Virus record (IMG/VR): IMGVR_UViG_3300009170_000017
Coordinates: 1-31,140 of that record
Strand: one strand, 5' to 3'
DNA length: 31,140 bases
Source of the DNA: a virus
The position numbers were made by a program, and so were the translations under genes. Each line of letters opens with the position of its first letter. Within the stretch, counting starts at the first letter, position 1. Below are positions 1-8,714 of the stretch, in pieces. The notes beneath the pieces are model-generated. The model was not told the DNA's origin. It saw nothing but the letters and a program-made list of their open reading frames with translations, and ran no database searches.

Positions 1-1
1 A

Positions 2-1171
2 ACCACATCTTCTCAGGTGACTATTAACTATAGCAACAACTCAGGTGGTACTCACCAAATGTTATGGGGTAGCGGTAATAGTGTATACGGTACAGGTAAT
101 ATAACTTGTATTCCGGGTTCGGGCATAATTAGTTTGACAGGTAATTTAAATTCTGGTGGTATAGGGATAGTTGGTTTTGGAAGAATGTATGGCGGGGACT
201 TCTGGCATAGTGGTACGAATAACAACGGTACAAGAACGCCAACATTAAGACTAGGTAGATTCTCTGATGTTGAGACTCCTGCTTATACAATATATACTGA
301 TGATACTAGTGGCGATATATTAGATTTCTTCTCTGAAAGATATACAACAGATTTTAGGTTGACTAGGAACTCTGACACAGGTCTTAGAAGTGCAGTAAGA
401 ATGGCTAGTGATAATGGAGGTAGCTTTATTGACCTATATAGTGGTGGAGGCTCTGCAGTAAATTCTAGGATTACTACAGCTGGTGATAGTTATTTAATGG
501 GTGGTAATGTTGGTATAGGCATATCTTCTCCTTTGTATAAATTAGATGTAGCTGGTAATTTAAGATTTACTGGGAAGTTACTTATGACTGACACAGAAAC
601 AAGTGTTACTGAAGGCAGTCAGACAGCTCGTTTTTCAAAGACATATTCTAGCGCATCTGGCATAAGCAACTTAAATTTATATAGCACCGCTTCTGTTGTT
701 GTATTTGATTTAACAAATGGCGCATATAGCGGTAATGAAAGCTATAATGCTACAGCTTTATTGGCTCAAGCAGTTATAATAGGGAATTCAGGAACTGTAT
801 CATCTCAACCGATGAGGGCTATTATGACAGGTGTTGTAGGACAAAATGGTTCGGCTACTATGAATATTGCAGACTATAGGCATTTTGAGGTTAAGCAGCC
901 AGACAGGGCAGGTCTAACAGGACACGTTATCCAGAATATATATGGACTAAAGGTGGCTGATATGAAAAGCTCTACTGGGTACACAATCACTAATAGCTGG
1001 GCTATATATCAAGAAGGAGCTAATGACAACAACTACTTCAATGGTAAAGTGGTTCTTGGCTCAGCAACCGTAGGTGTATCTAAATTAAGGCTAGTTGGAT
1101 TACCAACATCTGCAACAGGACTGTCTAGCGGTGATGTATGGAACAATGCTGGTACATTAAGAATAGTTTAA
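2..1171 (+). CDS. Tail fibre / receptor-binding protein, C-terminal part (5' truncated)
   Basis: The frame is open to the left edge of the window, so this is the end of a longer gene; the GTG at 17 is only an internal codon. The visible ~390 residues are rich in Gly, Ser, Thr and Asn with no Cys, like beta-structured fibre shafts. Near residue 165 there is a 'GGNVGIGISSPLYKLDVAGN' segment, and the end reads 'GLSSGDVWNNAGTLRIV'; both are typical of tail fibres and large adhesins of Bacteroidetes phages. The likely role is host-surface binding at the virion tip. No Peptidase_S74-type self-cleaving chaperone end is visible, so trimerisation would need another mechanism. The family call is firm; the receptor cannot be told. 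Confidence 0.75.
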   Translation, partial: TTSSQVTINYSNNSGGTHQMLWGSGNSVYGTGNITCIPGSGIISLTGNLNSGGIGIVGFGRMYGGDFWHSGTNNNGTRTPTLRLGRFSDVETPAYTIYTDDTSGDILDFFSERYTTDFRLTRNSDTGLRSAVRMASDNGGSFIDLYSGGGSAVNSRITTAGDSYLMGGNVGIGISSPLYKLDVAGNLRFTGKLLMTDTETSVTEGSQTARFSKTYSSASGISNLNLYSTASVVVFDLTNGAYSGNESYNATALLAQAVIIGNSGTVSSQPMRAIMTGVVGQNGSATMNIADYRHFEVKQPDRAGLTGHVIQNIYGLKVADMKSSTGYTITNSWAIYQEGANDNNYFNGKVVLGSATVGVSKLRLVGLPTSATGLSSGDVWNNAGTLRIV

Positions 1172-1173
1172 CT

Positions 1174-1181
1174 TAAATTTG
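1174..1181 (+). promoter_or_regulatory. Possible Bacteroidetes -7 box (TAAATTTG)
   Basis: TAAATTTG fits the Bacteroidetes -7 consensus TAnnTTTG and lies 23 bases before the ATG at 1205. I see no clear TTTG -33 element at the right distance, so this is weak. An A-rich leader (AAAAACAAATAAAA) precedes the ATG, as expected for Bacteroidetes translation starts. Confidence 0.22.
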
Positions 1182-1204
1182 TAAAACTTTAAAAACAAAT
1201 AAAA

Positions 1205-1462
1205 ATGGCAAAGATTCAACCAATTGAGTTTCCTTTAGAAGGAATCGCAACAACATTAGAAGTTACATTACTACCTTTTAAAACAAGTGATGTAGCGGCA
1301 GGGACTTACAATAAGCTTTTAACAGATGAAGGCAAAGAAGTAATACCCGCTTGGAATTATACAATGACTGAAGCAGAATATGCTGCTTGGGGAGAAGACA
1401 ATTCTGTAGTAGATGACTACGTAGCTGCTGACAAGGGGCTAGTTATTATCTCTGAAATCTAG
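1205..1462 (+). CDS. Small conserved-type phage protein downstream of tail fibre
   Basis: This encodes 85 residues and is acidic, with two Trp in a WNY...YAAWGEDN segment. There is no signal peptide or membrane segment. It follows the tail-fibre stop by 33 bases and has an A-rich leader. From memory, Bacteroidetes phages often carry a protein of this size with a 'MTE.EYAAWG.DN..VDD' pattern right after the fibre or baseplate genes, but I know no assigned function. A fibre-associated or assembly role is only inferred from position. Confidence 0.7.
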   Translation: MAKIQPIEFPLEGIATTLEVTLLPFKTSDVAAGTYNKLLTDEGKEVIPAWNYTMTEAEYAAWGEDNSVVDDYVAADKGLVIISEI

Positions 1463-1471
1463 GGTGTTTTT

Positions 1472-1506
1472 TTTGGTTATGAAAACTAAATTCCTTAGTA
1501 TCTTTG
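1472..1506 (+). promoter_or_regulatory. Possible Bacteroidetes-type promoter
   Basis: TTTG at 1472-1475 and TATCTTTG at 1499-1506 match the Bacteroidetes -33 (TTTG) and -7 (TAnnTTTG) elements with a 23-base spacer, the upper end of the usual range. Transcription would start near 1513, giving a very short leader to the ATG at 1522. It sits in the only gap over 50 bases in the plus-strand block, a sensible place to start the lysis/neck/tail operon. Confidence 0.38.
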
Positions 1507-1521
1507 ACTAAATAATTTACT

Positions 1522-1800
1522 ATGTTGAATTTTGAACAACCACTGAAAGGACTCGATGGAGTCGAATTGAAAGATGAAAAAGATCAGGCAGTTACTCTTG
1601 GTAAGCTTCTTGCTAGCCAGCTTGCATTCTCTAACAAGGGAGATGCTCTCAAGCTGTTCACATGGGCACAGAAGATGTATGAAGGTAAGCCTCTAGATCT
1701 TGACAAGTCTGATGAGACAGTTCTTAGGGACTTTATCAAGGGTAACGAGCAGTTGACGAATATCGCCAAGGCTCAGATTCTAAGTGTATTTAAAGATTAA
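1522..1800 (+). CDS. Small phage protein of unknown function
   Basis: This encodes 92 mostly helical residues that are soluble and slightly acidic. It begins MLNFEQPLKGLDG and continues with a segment like 'VTLGKLLASQLAF' and an amphipathic C-terminal half. Proteins of this shape (N-terminal 'LKGLDG...', then 'ADT/TLGK.L...L') are common beside tail and lysis genes in many phages, but I know no function. It is the first gene after the promoter-like site at 1472-1506 and is followed after four bases by the holin-like gene, so it is probably co-transcribed with lysis and neck genes. Confidence 0.7.
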   Translation: MLNFEQPLKGLDGVELKDEKDQAVTLGKLLASQLAFSNKGDALKLFTWAQKMYEGKPLDLDKSDETVLRDFIKGNEQLTNIAKAQILSVFKD

Positions 1801-1804
1801 TTAA

Positions 1805-2059
1805 ATGACGGATATCGTTGAGAGTAGGATTAAGGCTTATTTAACCCCAATCCTGATTACGTGCTTCGGTGCAATTTCATGGTCGCTTATTAGCGAAATC
1901 AGAACTGATGTAAAGCTTCTTCTTGAAGCCAATGCTCAGACTCAGGTTAAGATCCAGCAGCTTGAAAAGAGGCTGGACGGTGTTGAAAATATCCTCTACT
2001 CTCAACGTGTATTCGCCTTGAAGCCAGATGAAATTGAAGTACCTAAGCGTAAACATTAG
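1805..2059 (+). CDS. Holin-like small membrane protein
   Basis: This encodes 84 residues: a short charged N-terminus, one hydrophobic segment at about residues 12-29 (YLTPILITCFGAISWSLI), then a predicted coiled coil at about 35-70 (VKLLLEANAQTQVKIQQLEKR) and a basic tail (PKRKH). One TM helix plus a cytoplasmic or periplasmic coiled coil fits a holin or holin accessory, and the next gene is a spanin candidate, which supports a lysis role. The family cannot be named from sequence. The last 32 bases overlap the start of the spanin-like gene in another frame, a compact arrangement common in lysis cassettes. Confidence 0.55.
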   Translation: MTDIVESRIKAYLTPILITCFGAISWSLISEIRTDVKLLLEANAQTQVKIQQLEKRLDGVENILYSQRVFALKPDEIEVPKRKH

Positions 2060-2570
2060 CATCATCATATTGATGTTTTCCTGCAACCCTGTTAAGAAGG
2101 TGATGCGGGATCCAGTAAGATTTGATGTTGTCGCCAAGGAGGTAATACGCAGAGGTTATTGTAAAGCAGATACAGTTATAGAGTATAAGGATTCTATTGT
2201 TTACAAAGACTCTATAATAGAGAGAATAGAAAAGATTCCGTGTGCGGATTTTGATACCACAATTGGTCGTGCACGGATAAGAGTCAGCTCGGGGGTACTA
2301 ACCTACTCAAGCAGGGACTCGATAATATACAAAACAACTACTAAGACTATAAGAGATTTAGCTATGGAGGAAGTACTCCGTGGTGATATATCAGATAGGG
2401 AAGCTGAGATTAGGTCATTAAAGGATCAGGTTCTCAATTCGCAAATTGAAAAGAAGCAGCTAAAGAAGGACGCCAATTTTTGGAGATGGAGATTCTGGGG
2501 TGCATTGGGATTGATTGTTCTGTTAATGCTGGCTAAGCAAGGAATTAAGGTACTATTAAATAGATTTTAG
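2028..2570 (+). CDS. Putative unimolecular spanin (lipoprotein with C-terminal TM)
   Basis: This encodes 180 residues. The N-terminus is a lipoprotein signal: MKLK, a hydrophobic stretch, then a lipobox-like 'LMFSC' with Cys19 as the modified residue. The middle is charged and helical with short repeats (YKDSIVYKDSII, RDSIIYKTTTKT) and a coiled coil around 120-150. The C-terminus has one TM segment at about 155-175 (WRFWGALGLIVLLMLA). An outer-membrane lipid anchor plus an inner-membrane TM helix in one chain is the layout of u-spanins such as T1 gp11, which fuse the two membranes in the last step of lysis. The start lies inside the holin-like gene; internal Met16 would destroy the signal peptide, so 2028 is preferred. 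The function is inferred from architecture and position. Confidence 0.6.
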   Translation: MKLKYLSVNISIIILMFSCNPVKKVMRDPVRFDVVAKEVIRRGYCKADTVIEYKDSIVYKDSIIERIEKIPCADFDTTIGRARIRVSSGVLTYSSRDSIIYKTTTKTIRDLAMEEVLRGDISDREAEIRSLKDQVLNSQIEKKQLKKDANFWRWRFWGALGLIVLLMLAKQGIKVLLNRF

Positions 2571-2849
2571 ATGGCGCTCTTTAAAGTAATGGCAGCAAAG
2601 GATGGTAGTTCGGCTTGGAAGGCTGAGGGTGTGAACCCAAAGACGGGTCGGGAGATTACACTTAAAGGTGGCGAGGCCAAGCACAGAGGAAAGTGGGGAA
2701 CACAAGGCGGTAAAAGTGAAGGACAGGTAAAGAGTTACTTCGCTAGGCACGCCAAGAACGACAGCCCCAAGGGATATATAAATGATTTAAACTGGCGACT
2801 AGGTTCACGTATTGGCAAAACTGTGAATGTACCCAATAATAGATTCTAA
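2571..2849 (+). CDS. Small basic phage protein, function unknown
   Basis: This encodes 92 residues, Lys/Gly-rich and strongly basic, with segments 'GVNPKTGREITLKGG', 'KWGTQGGKSEGQVKSYFARH' and an end 'SPKGYINDLNWRLGSRIGK'. There is no signal or TM. The pattern (a Gly-Gly-Lys core, then SPK.YIN..NW near the end) resembles small proteins found in several phage groups, for which I know no function; DNA contact or a virion component is possible given the charge. The ATG directly follows the previous TAG, and the next gene starts directly after this stop, so it is in the same operon. Confidence 0.65.
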   Translation: MALFKVMAAKDGSSAWKAEGVNPKTGREITLKGGEAKHRGKWGTQGGKSEGQVKSYFARHAKNDSPKGYINDLNWRLGSRIGKTVNVPNNRF

Positions 2850-3542
2850 ATGAACATTAACGACATCCATAACACTATTCTATTTATACTCGACAAAGAG
2901 CAGGATGGCTTTGTAACACATGGCGAGATAGATGATATGTTGGATAGAGCACAGCTGGTTTTATTTAACCAGTACTACAATAATCCAAAGGTTCCTGCTG
3001 CGGCACAACCTCAATCATATACACAGAACCAGAGGGTTCACGATAGCTTGTCTGCGTTTAAACAACTGCACACATTTACTACGGCTAACACCCCATCAGG
3101 AGTGCTTACTCTTCCGAATGACTTCATGAACTTGTTAAGCTTGTACACCACAGTGTACAACAATACCTTGTCTAGGAATGTATACTCAGCTGTACAGATC
3201 CTACCAGAGGATGAGTTGATTGTTAGATTGGAAAGTCAGGTTATACCAGTAAGTGCTGATGAGCCTATTGGTATTATGAATAAGGAGAATAAAATACAGT
3301 TGTTCCCCGAGCTGACATCTAATGGTGGCGTCTATTACTTAAGGCGTCCTGCTAAGCCAGTGTTCGGATATACTCAAAGTGGAAGGACCATTACTTATAG
3401 TTCAGGTACATCTACGCAACTTGAGTGGAAACAAAATGATTTAATGAATGTTATCGTAATCGCATTACAATACATAGGAATTAACCTTGACGCAGACGGC
3501 GTACTACAGTATGCTGATGCAAAAGATAAAGAAGGACAATGA
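2850..3542 (+). CDS. Probable neck/connector virion protein
   Basis: This encodes 230 residues: an N-terminal helical half (MNINDIHNTILFILDKEQDG), then mixed beta strands (SGVLTLPNDFMNLLSLYT; NKIQLFPE; YYLRRPAKPVFGYTQSG). Helices around a 'LP.DFM.L...' strand segment are typical of phage head-tail connector or tail-tube adaptor proteins, and it opens a row of three such genes upstream of the muzzle-like protein. Homologues in Bacteroidetes podoviruses are usually called structural. It overlaps the next gene by four bases (ATGA). The exact ring position cannot be decided from sequence. Confidence 0.55.
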   Translation: MNINDIHNTILFILDKEQDGFVTHGEIDDMLDRAQLVLFNQYYNNPKVPAAAQPQSYTQNQRVHDSLSAFKQLHTFTTANTPSGVLTLPNDFMNLLSLYTTVYNNTLSRNVYSAVQILPEDELIVRLESQVIPVSADEPIGIMNKENKIQLFPELTSNGGVYYLRRPAKPVFGYTQSGRTITYSSGTSTQLEWKQNDLMNVIVIALQYIGINLDADGVLQYADAKDKEGQ

Positions 3543-4159
3543 CAACTCGTTTTAAAATATCGGAACAAATTCAGAGACTCATCGCAGGAAACCCTACGAT
3601 AGCTACTCGTGTTCACATGAATGACATCAAGCTCTTGGTAGAGCAGGTTGCCAATCAGTTGCTGAAGGCGGACTTCTTTGCTGTTAACATGCCTGAAGGA
3701 GATACCATACCTAATAACTGTATGGTGTTTACTTATGATAACGTGGCTGTCACTACATATAAGACTACAAGAAGTAAGGCTTCTCTCCCGAGCTTTCCAA
3801 TAAGCTTGCCTAGGAATATGGGTGTTCTTCATGTATCAAAGACTGATGCAATCGACGAACCATTTGTTCCCATTCCAACTTCTTTGTTTGGAATAGTAAA
3901 GCCACAGACTTTGCTTGGCGATCTGTCTGGACTAATAGGTTATGAGGTTTCTGGAAGAGATATTATCTTTACCAAGAACCTTCCGGGGCTCGGGGTTAAC
4001 AATGTGTTTATCAGATTGGTTGGTGTAGATCTATCTCAATTAACTGACTATGATCCACTGCCTCTATCTGCAGACATGGAAGGACAGGTAGTTTCTCAGG
4101 TATATAACATTCTTGCTCAAACTCCGCCATCGGACAGGGTACAAAATATTAATGAATGA
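3539..4159 (+). CDS. Probable virion structural protein (neck/ring type)
   Basis: This encodes 206 residues. The N-terminal third is helical (ISEQIQRLIAGNP, then IKLLVEQVANQLLKADFF), followed by beta-rich segments 'SLPSFPISLPRNMGVLHV' and 'VNNVFIRLVGVDLSQL'. This layout, and the setting between two connector-like genes, resembles the ring proteins stacked between portal and tail in crAss-like podoviruses. No enzymatic motif is visible. The start ATG overlaps the previous stop (ATGA), and the end overlaps the next start in the same way, consistent with tightly coupled translation of proteins needed in fixed ratios. Confidence 0.55.
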   Translation: MTTRFKISEQIQRLIAGNPTIATRVHMNDIKLLVEQVANQLLKADFFAVNMPEGDTIPNNCMVFTYDNVAVTTYKTTRSKASLPSFPISLPRNMGVLHVSKTDAIDEPFVPIPTSLFGIVKPQTLLGDLSGLIGYEVSGRDIIFTKNLPGLGVNNVFIRLVGVDLSQLTDYDPLPLSADMEGQVVSQVYNILAQTPPSDRVQNINE

Positions 4160-4914
4160 AGACGTACACTTTAGATAACATAGTTAGATCAGCGCTACTG
4201 GATAAAGGTTATCCAATGCATTGGTATTTACAATTCCTTAAATACGGTATTGACGGGTTAAGGATGTTGAACTTTGATGTTCTTCAGAATGTAAAGAGCG
4301 TAAGGCTACCTGTTAATTCATATAAGGCAGCTACGCTTCCGTGTGACTTTGTTGATTATATTAAGGTTGGTGATGAGATAGGACAATATATTTCGCCATG
4401 GGGTGAAAAAGATTCTTTTAACCGTTTGAATAAATTTGACGCTAATGGAAACAAGATCAGCTACGGAGATATCGAAGCAACTAATGGTCTTCTCCCTGCA
4501 GACTGGGAAGGATTTTGGTATACAAATTATGTTAACGACAAAGGCGAACATCTTGGAAGAATGTTCAATAATTTCTCTTCTTTTAGAAACTCATTCCAAA
4601 TCGTTAGAGAAAGAAACGAGATACAATTAGATACTAGTTATACTGGCACTGAGATTACTATGGACTATCTAACAGATGGTCTAACATCTGATGCCAGTAG
4701 TGCTATACATCCTTATGCTATTGATACTATCACGACATACATATTCTGGAAGATGAAGGAGCACGCACGTCAATACAACATGAGTGAGAGGGCTATGGCT
4801 AAGGATGAGTTTTATAATCAGCTTAGATTACTTAAGGGCAGAATGAACGCAATGGATGTTAACCAGATCCGTAGAAGCCTTGCTGGTGGCTACGGACCAG
4901 TGATAAGAAACTAA
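4156..4914 (+). CDS. Neck / tail-adaptor protein (gp11- or gp4-like fold likely)
   Basis: This encodes 252 residues: N-terminal helices (TLDNIVRSALLDKGYPMHWY), a central beta part with 'VRLPVNSYKAATLPCDFVDY' and 'NEIQLDTSYTGTEITMDYL', and C-terminal helices 'IDTITTYIFWKMKEHARQYN'. The sequence order 'LP.DFVDYIKVG' - 'I.LD' - 'A..TITTYIFWK' is what I expect of head-tail connector/tail tubular A-type proteins in podoviruses and of crAss-like ring proteins. It sits directly before the muzzle-like gene and overlaps it by one base (TAATG). The class is a reasonable inference; the subfamily is not certain. Confidence 0.6.
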   Translation: MKTYTLDNIVRSALLDKGYPMHWYLQFLKYGIDGLRMLNFDVLQNVKSVRLPVNSYKAATLPCDFVDYIKVGDEIGQYISPWGEKDSFNRLNKFDANGNKISYGDIEATNGLLPADWEGFWYTNYVNDKGEHLGRMFNNFSSFRNSFQIVRERNEIQLDTSYTGTEITMDYLTDGLTSDASSAIHPYAIDTITTYIFWKMKEHARQYNMSERAMAKDEFYNQLRLLKGRMNAMDVNQIRRSLAGGYGPVIRN

Positions 4915-7900
4915 TGATCAATAAGAAAATATTTCTCAACGGAATTAATCAGGATGACAGCTACGCATTGGTTGACAAGGCAGACTATTTGAATGCTGTT
5001 AACATGAGATTTGCTTCTAGTGAAAATGGTAAGGCTGGTGAGCTCTCTAAGATAGAGGGTAATGTTTTGAAGAATGCTAGGATCGGGGGAACATTCACTC
5101 TTCCCGGCGGAACCAATGAATGTATTGGTGCATATGAAGATGTACCCGGAAGAAGAATATTTTATTTTAATAAGAACTCTAATGGTAGTCACGGCATCTA
5201 TTGTTATGATGCTGACACCGATTTAAACTATACTGTATTATTAAGCTCTCAGCTTGTTGGCGGACTTGGATTTAGTTCATTGGTCCATTCGGTAGCGATG
5301 GTTGACAACTTGTTATTCTGGACAGATAATGTAAATCCTCAAAGAAGAATTAATGTTGAGGCTGCAATTAAATTAAATCAGGCTACGTATTCAACTACAG
5401 TTCTTCCGTATGTTCTAGACAAGAACAGCTCGGGGGGATCTGGCAGTACGCATATCGCTAGCTCTGTTATAACACTAATAAGAAATCAACCATGGTCCGC
5501 ATTGACTGTTGTCAAAGTGAATGATGCTGGTTATGTAAATAATTTTATAAAAGATGAAGCGTTTCAGTTTGCCTATAGGTTTGTATATCGTGATGGTGAG
5601 GTTAGTACGTTCTCTCCTTTATCGAAACTAATAAACTATAACACTGCGGCAGAGAATACTGCACCAGTTAAGAATGCTGTTGATATTACTATCCCGCTTG
5701 GTCAGAAGATAGAGCAGGATGTTGTTGGTGTTGAGATTGGAGTAAGGTATTCTCTTGATGGAAATGTATTAATCATGAAGACCTTTACTAGTGGGTTTAC
5801 TACACACAATAGTGGAACTGCTTTGACGTTTAGATTCTATAATGATACTGTTGGCGTAAGTGTAGATAATGCAAGTGCGGTTAAGCCGTTTGACTCAATC
5901 CCCCGAACTTCAAAAACTCTGGAGATTGCTAAGAACAGATTGTTCCTAGGCAATAACTTAGATGGATATGATACGCCAACTACGACGACACTTAGTATTA
6001 GCACAGCAACTGCTGGTGCTGGTTCTGTAAGCGGGCAGTGGTATAAGGTGGTATATAGAAGTGGTGGCGTAACTATTACAAGATATTGGTTGTACATTAT
6101 TGATATCACTACTAACCCCGGGTACTATGTTCCTGCGTCTCAGCCTACACTTCCTATCCCTGCAACCAATGTTGACTATACAACATTAACTTTTGCTGGT
6201 GGAAGCATTAGTACTATTGCTACATACTTAGGTATACCAGTATCTGATGTACTGGCGTTACAATATCAAGGCCCTACTGTGACCATAACTAATGCAACAC
6301 CTAGTTCTATTGTTGGAACTCTTGCATTTAAAAGTGCAGCTACTTATAGGGCTGGTGTGGTTTTCTTTGATGAAGCTGGCAGAAAAAGTGGAGTTGTAAC
6401 TAACGATTCAATTGTAGCTGCTACACCTGATAGAAATTATTCAACGGTATCTTTTGTTACAAACATTAACTGGTCTTTAGATAATAACAATAACCCTGCT
6501 GCGCAGATACCAGATTGGGCAACACATTATTCTGTTGTTAGAACTAAATGCTTAAGAACTTCGTTCTTTGTTCAATTGAGGGCTAACGAGTTGCACTATA
6601 TACCAAAAGATCCTCTTACTGGGGAGTATGGCACATTAAAGCATAACTATAACGCTACTGATTTTGGAATTGCAGTTGAGGTCACAGCGTTATTTAGTAA
6701 TGGCCTTGGATATACTTATCAAGAAGGGGATATTTTAAAGCTTTATGTTTCTGGTGGTGCAACTTATAACCTAGCCGTTAAAGATACATTCGGAGAGTAT
6801 ATAATTGTAGAGCTAATCAACTTAGGTAATCTGTCATCAACAGCTGCTTTATACGAGGTTTATTCTCCATATATAAATAGCACAACAGAACCATACTTTG
6901 AGGTTGGTGATATATATAAGATCGACAACCCGGGATTAAATACTAGAAAGTTTGGTACTATATCTGGATCCTTCCGTGGTGATATATATATATTACAACG
7001 GACTATCCCTTCTACACATTTGTGTGAAGCTATGGCGCCAATTGATATATACTGGAAGAATTGGTTTACTGATATCGGAAGACCTACAATAGTTCTCAGC
7101 TCGGGGGCATCATCAAAGCCTGTAAGCGTATACTATTCTAACGTCATACTACAGGGAACTAAGACTAACGGCCTAAGTACATTTGAGGTTCTTTCTCAAA
7201 CAAACCTACCAACGGAATTAAAGCAGATCAACAGACTTGTTTTAACATCAAAGGTTCAGCTAGAGGGAACTGTTATGCTTGCTGTAGGAGAACAGGAAAC
7301 TGCATCTATATATATTGGCGAAGCTCAGATATTTGATAACTCTGGGAATTCATTTCTTGCTACCACCACTGGTGTAATAGGTAATGTCAATGTTATGAAG
7401 GGCAGCTTTGGTACAATCAATCCTGAGAGTGTTTATAAATGGAAGGGTGAGGTTATGTACTTCGATGCCAACAAGGGATCATGGGTAAGATATAATACCA
7501 ATGGTCTGTTCCCGATATCAGCTAATAAGATGGCAAAGTATTTTAGAAAGGTAGGTCAGGATATACTTGCATACTTTAGGAATCCATCTGAATATAATTA
7601 CGCTAACCCTAACTTTGCTTTAAGGGTATTAGGTGCTGTTGATCCTTACCATGAAGAATACCTGTGTCATGTTCCTAGAATGTACGTCAACACACAGAAT
7701 ACTATTCTTAATGACATGGAGCTAACCTATAACTCTATTGCATTTTCTACACTGAATGGATCTATGGGCGTTAGTGTTCCTAGTATGTCATTTGCTTATG
7801 TCTTAGGTAGTGGTCCTAGTGCGTCACAGTCTTCTAATTATACAGGAGTTAGTTTAGTTATTAATGGAACAATTAATGCTATTGCTCCCCCGAACTTCGA

Positions 7901-8714
7901 GCTATCATTCGATAACTTAAACTTTGCGCCAACTGCAACTATGCCTTATACGGGTATTAATAAGTCTGGCACAATTTACGTAAGGATGAAAGCTGGATTA
8001 GCTGGCGGTTCATACGGACCTAGCAGTGTAATACTATCTGATGGATCTACTGGAAATATCATTAATCTTAGTGGAAGTGTGAGTGTGCCTGTTACTCCGT
8101 TAATAAATACGAGTACGAGTGTGCTCGGGGGATTTACATATGTTTCTGGATCTGGTCCTTCGACTGCTCAATCATTTACAGTATCTGCATCCAACTTAAC
8201 TCCATCATCTGACAACATCACAATTACGCCATCAACAAACTATGAAGTATCTGTGACTTCAGGAACAACTGGATTCAGTAGTTCTCCTGTTACACTTGCT
8301 TATACATCTGGAGGTACTCTTGCAGTTAATACAGTTTTCGTAAGACTCAAAGCTGGATTAACAGCGGCAAGTTACGGTTCAGAAATTATATCTGTATCTG
8401 GAGGTGGTGCTACAACAAAGAACGTAACATGTAGTGGTATTGTTTATTCTGGTGGCACACCTACTATATATGCATATCCTAACAGTGGATATGGGCTATC
8501 TGAATCTTCAGCTTGCTCAATGGCGTCTGCTGGTCTTACAACTCTTACATCATCAAGCGATACAAGTTCGTTTGGTCTGGGATCTGTGGTGTTTATCAAC
8601 CCTGCAGGTACAACCTTGCTGACTGGTTACACACACATATTTATGAATGGCGCCAACTGGGATATTGATCCTACGTATGGTGTTGTTATTTCTTACTCTT
8701 TAACTCAGTGCTAA
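4914..8714 (+). CDS. crAss-like 'stabilization'/muzzle tail protein, N-terminal part plus Ig-like domains
   Basis: This encodes 1266 residues. The opening 'MINKKIFLNGINQDDSYAL' with 'YLNAVNMRF' and 'GKAGELSKIEGN', then repeated beta-strand blocks to about residue 950, matches the beta-propeller tail ('stabilization' or 'muzzle') proteins of crAss-like and related Bacteroidetes podoviruses, which close or gate the tail exit. From about 955 it changes: two Ig-like repeats (~955-1058 and ~1061-1175), each with GSGPS..QS near the start and V.VR.KAGL..(G/A)SYG near the end, then a short C-terminal domain (~1180-1266) with paired Cys-type 'ACS...' and a final Cys. The expected propeller end appears in the next gene instead. 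It carries five copies of the TCGGGGG word plus two in reverse inside its frame. The N-terminal call is good; the split is inference. Confidence 0.65.
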   Translation: MINKKIFLNGINQDDSYALVDKADYLNAVNMRFASSENGKAGELSKIEGNVLKNARIGGTFTLPGGTNECIGAYEDVPGRRIFYFNKNSNGSHGIYCYDADTDLNYTVLLSSQLVGGLGFSSLVHSVAMVDNLLFWTDNVNPQRRINVEAAIKLNQATYSTTVLPYVLDKNSSGGSGSTHIASSVITLIRNQPWSALTVVKVNDAGYVNNFIKDEAFQFAYRFVYRDGEVSTFSPLSKLINYNTAAENTAPVKNAVDITIPLGQKIEQDVVGVEIGVRYSLDGNVLIMKTFTSGFTTHNSGTALTFRFYNDTVGVSVDNASAVKPFDSIPRTSKTLEIAKNRLFLGNNLDGYDTPTTTTLSISTATAGAGSVSGQWYKVVYRSGGVTITRYWLYIIDITTNPGYYVPASQPTLPIPATNVDYTTLTFAGGSISTIATYLGIPVSDVLALQYQGPTVTITNATPSSIVGTLAFKSAATYRAGVVFFDEAGRKSGVVTNDSIVAATPDRNYSTVSFVTNINWSLDNNNNPAAQIPDWATHYSVVRTKCLRTSFFVQLRANELHYIPKDPLTGEYGTLKHNYNATDFGIAVEVTALFSNGLGYTYQEGDILKLYVSGGATYNLAVKDTFGEYIIVELINLGNLSSTAALYEVYSPYINSTTEPYFEVGDIYKIDNPGLNTRKFGTISGSFRGDIYILQRTIPSTHLCEAMAPIDIYWKNWFTDIGRPTIVLSSGASSKPVSVYYSNVILQGTKTNGLSTFEVLSQTNLPTELKQINRLVLTSKVQLEGTVMLAVGEQETASIYIGEAQIFDNSGNSFLATTTGVIGNVNVMKGSFGTINPESVYKWKGEVMYFDANKGSWVRYNTNGLFPISANKMAKYFRKVGQDILAYFRNPSEYNYANPNFALRVLGAVDPYHEEYLCHVPRMYVNTQNTILNDMELTYNSIAFSTLNGSMGVSVPSMSFAYVLGSGPSASQSSNYTGVSLVINGTINAIAPPNFELSFDNLNFAPTATMPYTGINKSGTIYVRMKAGLAGGSYGPSSVILSDGSTGNIINLSGSVSVPVTPLINTSTSVLGGFTYVSGSGPSTAQSFTVSASNLTPSSDNITITPSTNYEVSVTSGTTGFSSSPVTLAYTSGGTLAVNTVFVRLKAGLTAASYGSEIISVSGGGATTKNVTCSGIVYSGGTPTIYAYPNSGYGLSESSACSMASAGLTTLTSSSDTSSFGLGSVVFINPAGTTLLTGYTHIFMNGANWDIDPTYGVVISYSLTQC
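7770..8450 (+). repeat. Two tandem Ig-like domain repeats within the tail protein
   Basis: Repeat 1 is about 7770-8088 and repeat 2 about 8095-8440. Shared landmarks in order are YVLGSGPSASQS / YVSGSGPSTAQS, then FELSFDN / YEVSVTS, then IYVRMKAGLAGGSYG / VFVRLKAGLTAASYG, then a short strand ending in a Gly-Ser/Gly-Ile turn. DNA identity is low, so the duplication is old or each domain was acquired separately. Domains of this kind are frequent in secreted Bacteroidetes surface proteins and phage tail proteins, where they usually bind carbohydrate or act as spacers. Confidence 0.6.

Noticed and set aside
1463-1480. T8 run after the 85-aa gene as an intrinsic terminator
   Set aside because: No inverted repeat precedes the T run, so I did not call a terminator.
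3395-3832. 145-codon minus-strand ORF across the neck genes
   Set aside because: It is antisense to two well-supported structural genes and its Cys/His/Ser-rich composition is typical of shadow frames.
5000-8700. BACON domain in the muzzle-like protein
   Set aside because: The two repeats have a GSGPS..QS / VRLKAGL..SYG pattern, which I associate with another Bacteroidetes Ig-like family, so I used the neutral name Ig-like.
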